From Robiginitomaculum sp. (lineage in GTDB: Bacteria; Pseudomonadota; Alphaproteobacteria; Caulobacterales; Maricaulaceae), in assembly GCA_016765255.1 (NCBI GenBank), contig JAESQI010000046.1:1494-10415 (forward strand): DNA of 8,922 bases, in the 5' to 3' direction. The first letter of the stretch is position 1, and each line of letters starts with the position of its first letter. The translations under genes were made by a program, and so were the position numbers. Of the stretch, positions 1-6,320 are shown one piece after another. Under the pieces are notes generated by a model. The model made no database searches, was not told the DNA's origin, and saw nothing but the letters and a program-made list of their open reading frames with translations.

Positions 1-1
1 T

Positions 2-697
2 GCAACACCATTAGGAACCCAAGATTATTCATTTGTGGCGCTGTTCATGCGAGCAGATTTTTTGGTAAAAGCCATTATGGTCATTTTGGCGGTGTCGTCG
101 ATTTGGTCTTGGGCGGTGATCATAGATAAATCCATTAGTTTTTCTATCCTCAAGAAAAGAGCGACAAAATTTGAAGAGACATTTTGGTCAGGCCGCACTC
201 TCGAAGAATTGGCGGAAGGGTTGGCGGGGGATACCCATGACCCTATGGCGCGGGTATTTAGCGCGGCTATGCGGGAATGGAACGAAAGCAAAGCCATGGG
301 GCCTGCGAGTGGATCAGACATTTTTGGTACTCGTGAACGCATTGACCGGGTGATGGGGTTGGTTGTGAACCGTGAACTTGCCAAAGCAGAGCGGGGCATG
401 ACTGTCCTTGCGACCGTGGGGTCGGCGTCAGTATTTGTGGGGCTATTTGGTACGGTATGGGGGATCATGAATACATTTCGCGCCATTGCAGAAATGCAAT
501 CGACAAATTTGGCAGTGGTGATCCCCGGTATTTCAGAGGCTCTATTTGCGACGGCCTTGGGCCTTGTCGCTGCCATCCCCGCATCTGTATTTTATAACAA
601 ATTTACTGCGGATTTGGATAAATATGCTGGACGCCTTGACGGGTATACGGACGAGCTTTCGGCTATATTATCGCGTAAACTCGGCAAAAGGGGCTAG
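2..697 (+). CDS. tolQ: TolQ, Tol-Pal inner-membrane proton channel subunit (5' end cut by window)
   Basis: TolQ is a MotA/TolQ/ExbB-family inner-membrane protein that forms the proton-conducting stator with TolR and energises TolA. The reading frame is open to the left edge: the codons before the GTG at 35 read A-T-P-L-G-T-Q-D-Y-S-F with no stop, so the true start lies upstream of the window. Counting from that GTG, TM1 spans about residues 10-30. A cytoplasmic loop follows, with FGTRERIDRVMG at about 97-108. TM2 is about 124-145 and contains GLFGTVWGIMNTF. TM3 is about 162-187 and contains PGISEALFATALGL. The polar threonines expected to line the proton path in TM2 and TM3 are present (T140 and T173 in this numbering). 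The gene ends at TAG 695-697, two bases before tolR. Loop length and TM motifs fit TolQ rather than ExbB, and the tolRAB neighbours settle it. Confidence 0.96.
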   Translation, partial: ATPLGTQDYSFVALFMRADFLVKAIMVILAVSSIWSWAVIIDKSISFSILKKRATKFEETFWSGRTLEELAEGLAGDTHDPMARVFSAAMREWNESKAMGPASGSDIFGTRERIDRVMGLVVNRELAKAERGMTVLATVGSASVFVGLFGTVWGIMNTFRAIAEMQSTNLAVVIPGISEALFATALGLVAAIPASVFYNKFTADLDKYAGRLDGYTDELSAILSRKLGKRG

Positions 698-699
698 GC

Positions 700-1134
700 A
701 TGGCAAGTGCACGATATGGACGAGCGGGACGAGGGCGCAGAACGCGTCCGGGGCTAAACTCGCAAATCAATATAACACCTTTGGTGGATGTTATGCTCGT
801 GCTTTTGATCGTGTTTATTTTGACGGCGCAATTTTTATCGGTAGGTATTCCGCTTGAACTTCCCAAAACCGATGCTCAAGCCATGCGAGCAGAGCAAGAT
901 GAACTGACCATATCAGTTCGCAAGGACGGCGTGATTTTCTTGCAAGAAAGCGAAGTAAGCTTAGAGGATTTAAAAACGCGGTTGGTGGCAATGGCGGCAA
1001 ATGGCTATGCTGAGCGAATCAATATTCGCGGCGATAAGGACGGCGATTACGGCCCGGTCATGAAGGTCATGGCAACGATTAACGCGGCGGGGTTTACAAA
1101 TATAGGTCTGGTGACGGACCCGATCACACCGTAA
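700..1134 (+). CDS. tolR: TolR, Tol-Pal stator protein (ExbD/TolR family)
   Basis: TolR pairs with TolQ in the inner membrane and couples proton flow to TolA; its periplasmic domain can bind peptidoglycan. The 144 residues match the family length. A short basic cytoplasmic N-terminus (RGRRTRPG at 11-18) leads into INITPLVDVMLVLLIVFI at about 23-40. D30 there is the family's essential membrane aspartate (D23 in E. coli). The periplasmic domain, about 50-144, has the expected pattern, including VSLEDL and the INIRGDKDGDYGPVMKVM region. An AGGGG ribosome binding site at 689-693, six bases before the ATG, supports the start. The gene sits 2 nt after tolQ and 6 nt before tolA, so it is co-transcribed and probably translationally coupled. 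Confidence 0.97.
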   Translation: MASARYGRAGRGRRTRPGLNSQINITPLVDVMLVLLIVFILTAQFLSVGIPLELPKTDAQAMRAEQDELTISVRKDGVIFLQESEVSLEDLKTRLVAMAANGYAERINIRGDKDGDYGPVMKVMATINAAGFTNIGLVTDPITP

Positions 1135-1140
1135 GTTTTC

Positions 1141-1896
1141 ATGAAGTTCGGCTTGCCTCTTTCAATAATTTTTCATGGCCTTGCGGTCTTCGGCGGGCTT
1201 TTGGTATTGGGCAAAGTGGTAGACACTTCGCTCGATATGGAAATTATATCTTTGAAAATTGTCACGATCGCTAAGCAAACCAATATTAAGCCAACCCAAA
1301 TTAAACCAGAAATTCCAACTGAAGTGGAAACACTGCCAAAGACAGTTGAAGACCTACCAATAGATAATAGTGCGTCACAAGAAGATAAGGAACAAGAAAA
1401 CCAAGCTCAAGATCAAGCTGAGCAAGAGACTGCTACGAATATGCCCTCAAAGTTTAGTCTCGATGATTTTACTAAAATGGTTGAAAATGTGCGCAATGAA
1501 AACCCAGATGCCTATTCACAAAAAGAATTGATTGGAGAGCGTGAAATCGGTGAGAGGCAACAAAGAGGGCGAGGCGAGAAAAACGATCCTACACTTAACC
1601 CCGCTGATTATATCCGGTCAAAAATGCAGCCGTGTTGGTTGATTGACAAGGGCGCAAAAAATTACCAAACTTTACGGGTTGAAATTGAACTCACATTAAC
1701 GCAGCAAGGTGGTATATCCATGTTAAAAATTGCCAACGATACGCAAATCATCGCGTCTTCAAATAATGGATGGCGGGCGGCGCGGGAGAATGTTGTGGCG
1801 GCCTTAATTGAGTGTGCCCCCTACGGGAAATTAAAATCGCTAGAGTATGACGAATGGAAAGCCATGAAACTCAATTTTCAACCTGGAGACGAATAG
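1141..1896 (+). CDS. tolA: TolA, energised periplasm-spanning protein of Tol-Pal
   Basis: TolA is anchored in the inner membrane, is driven by TolQR and reaches across the periplasm to TolB and Pal. Residues 5-24 form the single N-terminal membrane helix. S8 and H12 have the Ser-x3-His spacing that in E. coli TolA (S18/H22) contacts TolQR. Residues 45-110 are a polar stretch rich in Q, E, K and P, and 110-150 are charged. The C-terminal TolA/TonB-like domain covers about 150-251, with PADYIRSKMQPCW at 154-166 and WRAARENVVAALIECAPY at 211-228. It holds two cysteines, C165 and C225. At 251 residues it is much shorter than E. coli TolA (421) and lacks the long Ala/Lys-rich helix. The ATG at 1141 has only a weak ribosome binding site, suggesting coupling to tolR 6 nt upstream. 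Its stop TAG overlaps the tolB GTG by one base. Confidence 0.93.
   Translation: MKFGLPLSIIFHGLAVFGGLLVLGKVVDTSLDMEIISLKIVTIAKQTNIKPTQIKPEIPTEVETLPKTVEDLPIDNSASQEDKEQENQAQDQAEQETATNMPSKFSLDDFTKMVENVRNENPDAYSQKELIGEREIGERQQRGRGEKNDPTLNPADYIRSKMQPCWLIDKGAKNYQTLRVEIELTLTQQGGISMLKIANDTQIIASSNNGWRAARENVVAALIECAPYGKLKSLEYDEWKAMKLNFQPGDE
1885..1888 (+). promoter_or_regulatory. Ribosome binding site deciding the tolB start
   Basis: GGAG lies seven bases upstream of the GTG at 1896 and inside the tolA 3' end. The longer in-frame alternative, ATG 1854, would overlap tolA by 43 nt and put a charged, hydrophilic extension before the signal peptide. The GTG start leaves a normal short basic n-region, so this site fixes the likely tolB start. 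Confidence 0.75.
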
Positions 1897-3224
1897 TGCG
1901 CATATTTCAAAGCATTTTGTATAAACTGATTATAATTTTAATCGGTGCATGTTTATTGGGGATGACTGCACATGCACAATTGGAAATCGACATTACCAAG
2001 GGGAATTCAAAGCCAACCCCGATTGCGATCCCTGATTTTCTAAGTTCTCACCCACAAACAGATCAAATTGCCAGAGATATTGCTAGGGTTGTGGCCGAAG
2101 ACTTGGAGCGTTCAGGCTTGTTTAAAGCGCTCGACCCGACAAGTTTTTTAGAAACGCAAACCGATATCAATTACCAACCGCGCTTTGCCGATTGGCGCCT
2201 GATCAAAGCTAGGGCTTTGGTATCTGGGCGTATTGTCAGAGAAAGTTCAACCCGATTGAAAGTCGAGTTTCGGCTTTGGGATATTTACGGTGGTACGCAG
2301 CTAGACGGGATCAGGTTTGCAACAACGCCCGATAATTGGCGACGAGTTGCGCACAAAGTATCAGACGCTATTTATAAAAGGCTTACAGGGGAGAGCGGAT
2401 ATTTTGATAGCCGTATTGTCTATATATCTGAAAGTGGGCCCAAAACGAACCGACGCAAACGTTTGGCCATCATGGATCAAGACGGATCAAACCCGCAATT
2501 CCTTTTGGTCGGTGCGGACTTGGTTTTAACACCGCGTTTTTCCCCGTCGGCTCAACAGATCACTTACTTGTCATGGGAAACGGGGCGTTCTCAGGTTTAT
2601 TTGCTCGATATCGAATCAGGACGGCGGGAATTACTTGGTAATTTTCCCGACATTACCATTGCCCCGAGGTTCTCGCCCGATGGGAAGCATTTGATTTTTT
2701 CCATGGTGAGCAAAGGAAATAGTGATATTTATGTGATGAATTTACGGTCACGTTCCACCCAACGTCTGACTACAAACTCTGCTATTGATGTTTCGCCGAG
2801 CCTCTCGCCTGACGGAAAAAAAATCGTATTCAACTCTGACCGTGGTGGTTCGCCGCAACTCTATATTATGAATGCAGATGGCTCAAACGTCAAACGGATC
2901 AGTTTTGGGGATGGGCGCTATACGGCTCCGAATTGGTCACCCAGAGGCGACCTCATTGCCTTTACCAAAAGTGACAAAGGGCAATTTCACATTGGCGTTT
3001 TAAATGCGCAGACAGGGAGGGCAGAGCGAATTTTGACAAGCAGTTACCTAGATGAGGGCCCAACATGGTCACCCAATGGTCGGGTGATTTTGTTTTCCCG
3101 TGCAAGCAAAGGGGCAAGCTCCCGCTCTGAAATTTGGTCGGTTGATTTGACCGGGAATAATTTGCGAAAAATATTAACGCCTGGTGACGCGTCTGATCCA
3201 GCTTGGTCACCGGTCTTGCCATAA
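1896..3224 (+). CDS. tolB: TolB, periplasmic beta-propeller of Tol-Pal
   Basis: TolB is a periplasmic protein that links TolA to Pal and is released when TolA is energised. With the GTG start it has 442 residues, a normal family length. Residues 1-27 are a Sec signal peptide with predicted signal peptidase I cleavage after A25-H26-A27, before QLEID. Residues about 28-165 are the N-terminal alpha/beta domain. Residues about 170-442 are the six-bladed propeller. The blade motif (F/L/W-S-P-x-x-x-x-I-x-F) recurs with its first residue at 215, 259, 303, 347 and 391, exactly 44 residues apart, and a last WSP is at 437 close to the terminus (DPAWSPVLP). The GTG shares one base with the tolA TAG (TAGTG), which favours coupled translation. 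I prefer this start over ATG 1854 because of the ribosome binding site spacing and the signal-peptide shape. Confidence 0.95.
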   Translation: MRIFQSILYKLIIILIGACLLGMTAHAQLEIDITKGNSKPTPIAIPDFLSSHPQTDQIARDIARVVAEDLERSGLFKALDPTSFLETQTDINYQPRFADWRLIKARALVSGRIVRESSTRLKVEFRLWDIYGGTQLDGIRFATTPDNWRRVAHKVSDAIYKRLTGESGYFDSRIVYISESGPKTNRRKRLAIMDQDGSNPQFLLVGADLVLTPRFSPSAQQITYLSWETGRSQVYLLDIESGRRELLGNFPDITIAPRFSPDGKHLIFSMVSKGNSDIYVMNLRSRSTQRLTTNSAIDVSPSLSPDGKKIVFNSDRGGSPQLYIMNADGSNVKRISFGDGRYTAPNWSPRGDLIAFTKSDKGQFHIGVLNAQTGRAERILTSSYLDEGPTWSPNGRVILFSRASKGASSRSEIWSVDLTGNNLRKILTPGDASDPAWSPVLP

Positions 3225-3228
3225 TCTG

Positions 3229-3244
3229 GTCATTTTATAATGAC
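3229..3244 (+). repeat. Perfect inverted repeat after tolB with an embedded TATAAT
   Basis: GTCATT (3229-3234) and AATGAC (3239-3244) are perfect inverted copies around a TTAT centre, 5 nt after the tolB stop. A consensus -10 hexamer TATAAT occupies 3236-3241 within it. The only good -35-like hexamer upstream, TTGCCA at 3216-3221, is just 14 nt away, shorter than a normal spacer. There is no run of T after the second arm and the stem is AT-rich, so it is not a convincing terminator. It could be an operator or part of a promoter, or chance. Confidence 0.35.
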
Positions 3245-3268
3245 AAAGCCACCTTACTGAATGTAAAC

Positions 3269-3296
3269 TTGACACAATGGATACGCACGTTAGCTT
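3269..3296 (+). promoter_or_regulatory. Candidate sigma70-type promoter for pal
   Basis: A perfect TTGACA (3269-3274) is followed after 16 nt by TAGCTT (3291-3296), which matches TATAAT at only three positions. Alphaproteobacterial -10 elements are often degenerate. The site would start transcription around 3302-3304 and give a leader of about 30 nt before the pal ATG at 3336. An internal promoter for pal would allow more Pal than TolQRAB to be made, as is needed for an abundant lipoprotein. The strong -35 is seen; the promoter function is inferred. Confidence 0.4.
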
Positions 3297-3335
3297 GGCG
3301 AACCAAAATAACTATAAAAAATAGGTAGGGACGAC

Positions 3336-3932
3336 ATGAATGTACACCTAAAATTTTTATGCACAGCTTTATTGGGGTTCTCGATCACGGCTTGTGCAAC
3401 GCAGTCAAATCAACTACCGGAAATTCAACAAAGAGACGTCTCTGGTATGGCCCCACCTGCTGTCAAAGCGCCTGTATATGTCAAACCCGTCAGAGTTAAA
3501 CCTGTCGAGCGCGAAGCCGTCGAAGCCATTCCAGCACCCAAACCTATTGGCCCTAAAGCAGGCACGAAAGAACATTTTAAACATATTGCAGGTGAAAATA
3601 GAGTTTATTTTGGCTATAACCGTTATGACCTCAATGTGCAATCCAGAGATGTTTTGCGGTTGCAAGCGAAATGGTTGAAAGAATATTCTTCGTCTATTCT
3701 CGTTGTCGGTGGCAATGCGGACGAGCGAGGTACACGCGAATATAATCTAGCATTAGGAGCGAGGCGTGCGGATGCTGTTAAAGCCTTCCTCGTTGCGCAG
3801 GGCGTTGCTCCAGGTCGAATAACAACCGTGTCATATGGCAAAGAACGTCCAATTGACGGCGGATCAACTGAGGCGGCGTGGGCACTTAACCGCAATGCTC
3901 ATTCTGCAGTTCTTATTCGTGGGTCAAGTTAA
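3336..3932 (+). CDS. pal: Pal, peptidoglycan-associated outer-membrane lipoprotein
   Basis: Pal is a lipoprotein in the inner leaflet of the outer membrane that binds peptidoglycan and exchanges with TolB during Tol-Pal cycling. Residues 1-20 are a lipoprotein signal peptide with lipobox I17-T18-A19-C20, so C20 is the lipidated residue. Residues about 38-75 are a Pro/Lys/Val-rich linker (VKPVRVKP, PAPKPIGPK). Residues about 88-195 form an OmpA C-terminal domain. D129 in ADERGTREYN and R144 in GARRA sit 15 residues apart, the spacing of the diaminopimelate-binding Asp/Arg pair in OmpA-family domains. The usual Glu-Gly-His before ADERG reads G-G-N here, and VYFGYN replaces the more common F-D-Y/F. 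A strong AGGTAGGGA ribosome binding site (3323-3331) precedes the ATG. At 198 residues it is in the normal alphaproteobacterial range. Confidence 0.95.
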   Translation: MNVHLKFLCTALLGFSITACATQSNQLPEIQQRDVSGMAPPAVKAPVYVKPVRVKPVEREAVEAIPAPKPIGPKAGTKEHFKHIAGENRVYFGYNRYDLNVQSRDVLRLQAKWLKEYSSSILVVGGNADERGTREYNLALGARRADAVKAFLVAQGVAPGRITTVSYGKERPIDGGSTEAAWALNRNAHSAVLIRGSS

Positions 3933-4058
3933 GCCCGAGATAAAACAATGCCGCCACTGCGCTTAAATTTCACTTTTACTGCAATTTAATGCTTTGGAAC
4001 ATAATTTCGCCTCTATAAGGGCCTTCTTGTTGTATCCTAATAATTTTTCGAGGACGGT
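3933..4058 (+). other. pal-cpoB intergenic spacer
   Basis: This 126-nt AT-rich spacer encodes nothing I can support. No GC-rich hairpin followed by T residues is visible. A weak promoter-like pair is TTTACT (3975-3980) and CATAAT (4000-4005), but the 19-nt spacing is long. An odd-length palindrome AAGG-G-CCTT sits at 4017-4025. Whether cpoB has its own promoter cannot be decided by reading. Confidence 0.3.
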
Positions 4059-4886
4059 ATGCGTGCATTCTTGTTAATCAGTTTATTCATTATGGCGAAT
4101 GTATTTTCGCCTGCGGCCTATGGACAGAGTAGAAAAGAACTTGCGGCTCAAAATGCGCAATTGGCCATGCGCTTGCAAGCCTTGGAAAACAGAATGCTAA
4201 CTGGCGATCCTGCGGCGGAGCGTTTGATGCAGCGTATGGACGCATCGGAAACATCGCAACGCGCTCTAACGGGGCAGGTTGAACGCCTCATTTATGAGCG
4301 GGATAATTTACAGGCAGAAGTACAGTCTTTAGCCGCAGCGTTAGCGGACTTGCAAGTTATTGCCGAAGATATGCAGCGTCATTTACAAGCGGTCAATATT
4401 GTTGCTCAAGAAAAGCCTGCGCCAGATTATAGCGCAAGTCATACTGGCGGCGGGGCTTATAATAATGGGTCGTCTATTCCGGCTCCACCCGTCATTGTTG
4501 GCAATGACATTTCAAAATTGGCGGAAATTGGACTGGAAAAAATGCAGGAAGGAGATTTCTCACAAGCGCAAACAATTTTTCATCAATATTTGCAGCTTAG
4601 CCCTGAGGCAAGTGACCGTGGCGATATTTATTATTGGCTCGGAGAAACTTATTTCATCAAGGGTGGATTTACGGACGCGGCAGATGCTTATATTGCCTCT
4701 ATGCGAGCCGCGCCCAATGGTGTGTTTGCGCCTGACGCTATGTTGAGACTTGCGGCGACGGCACGGGAACTTGGTAAAATTGAAATGGCTTGCCAAACTT
4801 TGGCCAGTTTTCCTACCCAATTCCCAAATGCGTCTGAAGCCATCAAATCAAAGGCGGCAACGGAAAAGCAACGAAGCGGATGCTAG
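4059..4886 (+). CDS. cpoB: CpoB (YbgF), periplasmic coiled-coil/TPR coordinator of Tol-Pal
   Basis: In E. coli, CpoB (YbgF) binds TolA and links Tol-Pal energy use to peptidoglycan synthesis by PBP1B during constriction. This 275-residue protein starts with a Sec signal peptide (1-22) and likely cleavage at A20-Y21-G22, before QSRKEL. Residues about 25-112 are Ala/Leu/Gln/Glu-rich with heptad character, matching the trimerising coiled coil. A Gly/Asn/Pro-rich linker at about 118-148 leads to the TPR domain (about 150-265), which shows three helical-pair repeats around 155-182, 187-220 and 224-257 (EIGLEKMQEGDFSQA, YYWLGETYFIKGGF, DAMLRLAATARELGK). GAGGA at 4050-4054 is the ribosome binding site, only 4 nt from the ATG. 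The gene ends in a terminal Cys codon and its stop overlaps the tilS start. Position directly after pal supports the call. Confidence 0.92.
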   Translation: MRAFLLISLFIMANVFSPAAYGQSRKELAAQNAQLAMRLQALENRMLTGDPAAERLMQRMDASETSQRALTGQVERLIYERDNLQAEVQSLAAALADLQVIAEDMQRHLQAVNIVAQEKPAPDYSASHTGGGAYNNGSSIPAPPVIVGNDISKLAEIGLEKMQEGDFSQAQTIFHQYLQLSPEASDRGDIYYWLGETYFIKGGFTDAADAYIASMRAAPNGVFAPDAMLRLAATARELGKIEMACQTLASFPTQFPNASEAIKSKAATEKQRSGC

Positions 4887-6229
4887 GGAAAATCCTACCG
4901 CAACAGTTTTCTGAATTCATTGACAAAGATAAGAAACCGCTCGCCATTGCCTTCTCTGGCGGCGGGGATAGTACGGCGTTACTCTATGCTATACTTGAGT
5001 GGGTAAAGTGTAATGATCCCAAAAATGAGCCCGAAAACGAAACAAGAGAAATTATTGCTCTCATTGTTGATCATGGCTTGCGAGCAGGCTCAGATGATGA
5101 GGCAAAACTTGCGGCAAAACGAGCGCGTCATATGGGCGCAAAAACCGAAATTTTGACGTGGGTGGGTGATAAACCTGATACCGCTATTCAGGAAAAAGCT
5201 AGAAATGCTCGCTATGCATTACTCGGAGATGCTTGTCGGCGTTTGGGTTTAACTCAATTATTCTTGGGCCATAACCAAGATGACCAAGCGGAAACTGTGT
5301 ATATGCGCGCCCAAAAGGGGAGTGGATGGCGGGGGATGGCGGGCATGTCGACGCGGCGATACGCACCACTTTGGCCAGCTCTTTACGGGGTCGATATTAT
5401 TCGACCATTACTTGGTGTGAGCCGCGAAGATTTGCGCTGCTTTAACGCAAGAAAAAACCTTGCCTATATTGATGATCCGTCAAATGAAAACCAGAAGTTC
5501 GCCCGTATACGAATCCGCGAAACTCTTGCAACTATGCCAGATATAAAACAGCAATTATTGCGGGTTGGCGCGGCATCTCAAGAAAAATTAGCTGAGGAAA
5601 TTCAAGCGATTTCACTTTTTTTGTTTCGGTCTGCTCATATTTTGGAATGGGGCGGGGTACATGTGAACATAGACAATATAATCGCTTATAAAAAACTTAC
5701 TGCGGATTCTAAAATAAGCGCCGATGAAGCTTTTAAATATTTAATTTTGGCTGTGTCGGGCGGTAGTCATGTTCCGTCTCAAGAACAAAGGCAAAATTTA
5801 GTTAAACAATTAGTGTCGGATACATTTAAAGGCGCGACTTTAGGCGGTGTGCAATTTATCCCAGACGGCGAGACTGTATTGTTAGTTCGTGATCCGGGTG
5901 CCGTAATGGGCCGACACCAGAAACCAGCCCTCGCCACAATGAAAATATTGCCAAATACGCCTGTCATTTGGGACGGACGTTATAAAATTGGAACGCGTGT
6001 TGAAGGGGTCAGTATTGCGCCTTTAATGGCGCATAGTGAAAAACTATCCAAAGTTCAAAACCGCAAGCTTAAAGAAATTCCAAATTCTGGTCGGGCAGGA
6101 CTGCCATGCTTGTTGAGTTCGGAGGGTGTTTTTGTACCCTATCTGGACGCCCCAAATGATAAATTTACTGTCGATTGCCTCGTGAAAGAGCGGTTACGTC
6201 GCATGGGAGTATTGCGGGGAAATGTATAA
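4880..6229 (+). CDS. tilS: TilS, tRNA(Ile)-lysidine synthetase
   Basis: TilS is a cytoplasmic, ATP-dependent enzyme that joins lysine to C34 of tRNA-Ile with a CAU anticodon. This makes lysidine and switches decoding from AUG to AUA and charging from Met to Ile. The N-type PP-loop domain covers about residues 18-215. It holds the ATP-binding SGGGDS (26-31), DHGLR (64-68), GHNQDDQAET (130-139), GSGWRGMAGM (147-156), RPLL (175-178), DPSN (199-202) and RIRIR (209-213). The region from about 220 to 449 is the less conserved C-terminal part seen in alphaproteobacterial TilS. At 449 residues it is close to E. coli TilS (432). The ATG lies inside the last codons of cpoB (ATGCTAG overlap of 7 nt), and its ribosome binding site is poor, pointing to translational coupling. 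The next gene, ftsH, is 91 nt downstream. Confidence 0.95.
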   Translation: MLGKILPQQFSEFIDKDKKPLAIAFSGGGDSTALLYAILEWVKCNDPKNEPENETREIIALIVDHGLRAGSDDEAKLAAKRARHMGAKTEILTWVGDKPDTAIQEKARNARYALLGDACRRLGLTQLFLGHNQDDQAETVYMRAQKGSGWRGMAGMSTRRYAPLWPALYGVDIIRPLLGVSREDLRCFNARKNLAYIDDPSNENQKFARIRIRETLATMPDIKQQLLRVGAASQEKLAEEIQAISLFLFRSAHILEWGGVHVNIDNIIAYKKLTADSKISADEAFKYLILAVSGGSHVPSQEQRQNLVKQLVSDTFKGATLGGVQFIPDGETVLLVRDPGAVMGRHQKPALATMKILPNTPVIWDGRYKIGTRVEGVSIAPLMAHSEKLSKVQNRKLKEIPNSGRAGLPCLLSSEGVFVPYLDAPNDKFTVDCLVKERLRRMGVLRGNV

Positions 6230-6250
6230 GTGTTTTTCCCGCATTAGGGG

Positions 6251-6281
6251 CTTAACTTTGATGAATTTATCCCTATATACT
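6251..6281 (+). promoter_or_regulatory. ftsH promoter: RpoH-like elements overlapping a sigma70-like promoter
   Basis: CTTA (6251-6254), a 17-nt spacer and CCTATATACT (6272-6281) closely fit the alphaproteobacterial heat-shock consensus CTTG-N17-CYTATNTNNG. The exceptions are A for G in the -35 and T for G at the last position. On the same bases, TTAACT (6252-6257) and TATACT (6276-6281), spaced by 18 nt, fit a sigma70 promoter. Transcription would start around 6287, leaving a leader of about 33 nt before the ftsH ATG. ftsH is heat-inducible in several proteobacteria, including Caulobacter, so the match makes biological sense. The motif is seen; the sigma-factor assignment is inferred. Confidence 0.55.
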
Positions 6282-6320
6282 AGAGATAGGTAGTGCTGCA
6301 AAGCGCGGCGATTAGAAAGT

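Noticed and set aside
25..576. Antisense 183-codon open frame opposite tolQ
   Set aside because: It lies wholly within tolQ, whose family identity is certain, and its Ser/Ala/Arg/Thr-rich translation resembles no known protein.
1938..1952. Lipobox-like I-G-A-C in the TolB signal peptide
   Set aside because: The hydrophobic core continues past the Cys, and a clean signal peptidase I site (A-H-A before Q28) follows. TolB is a soluble periplasmic protein.
3963..3989. Two TTAA boxes before cpoB as a CtrA site
   Set aside because: The CtrA consensus needs TTAA-N7-TTAA; these are 19 nt apart.
6237..6250. CCC/GGGG pairing after tilS as a terminator
   Set aside because: The stem would be only three pairs around a six-base loop and no T run follows.
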